Positions 12,226-12,704 of a stretch of DNA of 12,704 nucleotides are shown here, one piece after another. The notes under the pieces were generated by a model. That model was not told the origin of the DNA. It was given only the letters and a program-made list of their open reading frames with translations, and made no database searches. The stretch lies in assembly GCA_017601265.1 (NCBI GenBank), contig JAFNJA010000029.1, forward strand, positions 1 through 12,704. Direction: 5' to 3'. This DNA comes from Candidatus Brockarchaeota archaeon. Its GTDB lineage: Archaea > Thermoproteota > EX4484-205 > DTQO01. The first letter of the stretch is position 1. The number at the start of each line of letters is the position of its first letter. The position numbers and the translations under genes were made by a program.

Positions 12226-12704
12226 TCACCGTGTTTGGCATGACCAGGCGGCGGACTTCTGGTACCATTGGCTGCCGAAATGTTCGAGGTCGTCCAACAT
12301 GAAGAACATCCCCCCGTCCCGCCAGAAGTTTCCAGCCTGCAGATGATCGAGGATCGCGCGCTGCAATCTTGTTTTCCGCGGCGCTGTCGCGGGATCGAAT
12401 TGTTCCTGGAGGAAGACGAACCATGGGCCGCTCCTGCTGCGCGAATTCGTGGGGTATAGGTAAAGTTCGCGCATGAACCTCACGAGGTTTGAATCGGCTG
12501 GGAGGAGCTGGTTGAGGAGGGGGCTGAACATCCAGGATGAGCTCACTATGGCCCGCGCCGCCGGCGTTGGGTAATGGCGCTGGAAGAATCGTTTCGCTTC
12601 CCGGAACGACTCGGCGCACACGTCAAGCGTTATCCTCGCGCCGGCTGGTATGTGCATCTCGAGGACAGGCACTCCCTTCTCAAGGACGCATTCCCAATCC
12701 CTCT
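12226..12704 (-). CDS. Acyltransferase with GNAT-like C-terminal domain, 5' part outside window
   Basis: On the minus strand the frame enters from the window edge and ends at TGA 12228-12226; 159 codons are visible. They read through the segments EKGVPVLEMHIPAG, LDVCAESFREAKRFFQRHYP, VSSSWMFSPLLNQLLPADSNLVRFMRELYLYP and TRLQRAILDHLQAGNFWRDGGMFFM, ending near HFGSQWYQ. This is the pattern of the GNAT-like C-terminal domain found in two-domain N-acyltransferases (NAT_N plus GNAT_C, DUF5596 type), which normally have 250-350 residues. The missing N-terminal half lies beyond the window; the GTG at 12672 is internal. The substrate is unknown. Such proteins are commoner in bacteria than in archaea, so the gene may have been transferred. 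It converges with the toxin gene, leaving 51 bp between. Confidence 0.75.
   Translation of the reverse strand, partial: RDWECVLEKGVPVLEMHIPAGARITLDVCAESFREAKRFFQRHYPTPAARAIVSSSWMFSPLLNQLLPADSNLVRFMRELYLYPTNSRSRSGPWFVFLQEQFDPATAPRKTRLQRAILDHLQAGNFWRDGGMFFMLDDLEHFGSQWYQKSAAWSCQTR

Noticed and set aside
12164..12619. 151-codon minus-strand frame overlapping the acyltransferase
   Set aside because: Pro/Arg-rich and without motifs; the neighbouring frame reads continuously through the GNAT-like C-terminal domain.
1..12704. CRISPR array or rRNA gene
   Set aside because: No regularly spaced direct repeats and no rRNA-like conserved stretches were seen on reading through the window.

Overview
The window (about 12.7 kb, GC-rich, roughly 60% by eye over most of its length) looks like archaeal chromosome. 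The evidence is the promoters. Several genes are preceded by an archaeal-type TATA element (three times the same GTTTAATA string) centred 26-29 nt before the start codon, which is the geometry of leaderless archaeal transcripts. Other genes have GGAG/GAGG ribosome-binding sites. Gene content (DUF4332 helix-hairpin-helix protein, VapBC pair, GH4, MtaA/CmuA-like URO-D) fits a TACK-type archaeon, but I cannot place the lineage more precisely.

Layout. 2-970: end of a URO-D family (MtaA/CmuA-like) gene. 1121-1525: small DUF4332-type helix-hairpin-helix protein. 1691-2134: unrecognised 147-residue protein, convergent and stop-codon-overlapping with a minus-strand pair made of a DUF350-like membrane protein (3421-2942) and a membrane-anchored transglutaminase-like protein (2928-2131). 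3574-4560 (minus): class II (FbaA/GatY-type) aldolase, divergent from 4749-5720 (plus), an enlarged staphylococcal-nuclease-fold protein. 5790-10826 (plus): carbohydrate cluster of a divergent uronate-isomerase-like (UxaC-type) metal enzyme, an extended SDR/epimerase, a Gfo/Idh/MocA oxidoreductase and a GH4 NAD-dependent glycosidase. 10827-11426: about 600 bp of lower-GC DNA with no convincing gene. 11427-12174: VapB/VapC-type toxin-antitoxin pair behind a strong palindrome. 12226-12704 (minus, cut by the window end): C-terminal part of an acyltransferase with a GNAT-like C-terminal domain.

How it may work together (inference): GH4 would release a sugar or sugar acid from an alpha-glycoside. 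The Gfo/Idh/MocA enzyme and the SDR would oxidise, epimerise or dehydrate it, and the UxaC-like enzyme would isomerise it. The class II aldolase next door could cleave the phosphorylated product. The UxaC-like protein keeps the metal-binding HxH and the Asp but appears to lack the Arg and the LHxG-type motif of true uronate isomerases. The GH4 gene has a leader with a possible leaderless upstream ORF ending one base before its GTG. These make the cluster the best candidate in the window for an undescribed pathway. The right-hand end (about 10.86-12.2 kb) is less GC-rich than the rest and carries the toxin-antitoxin pair, which suggests an accessory segment.
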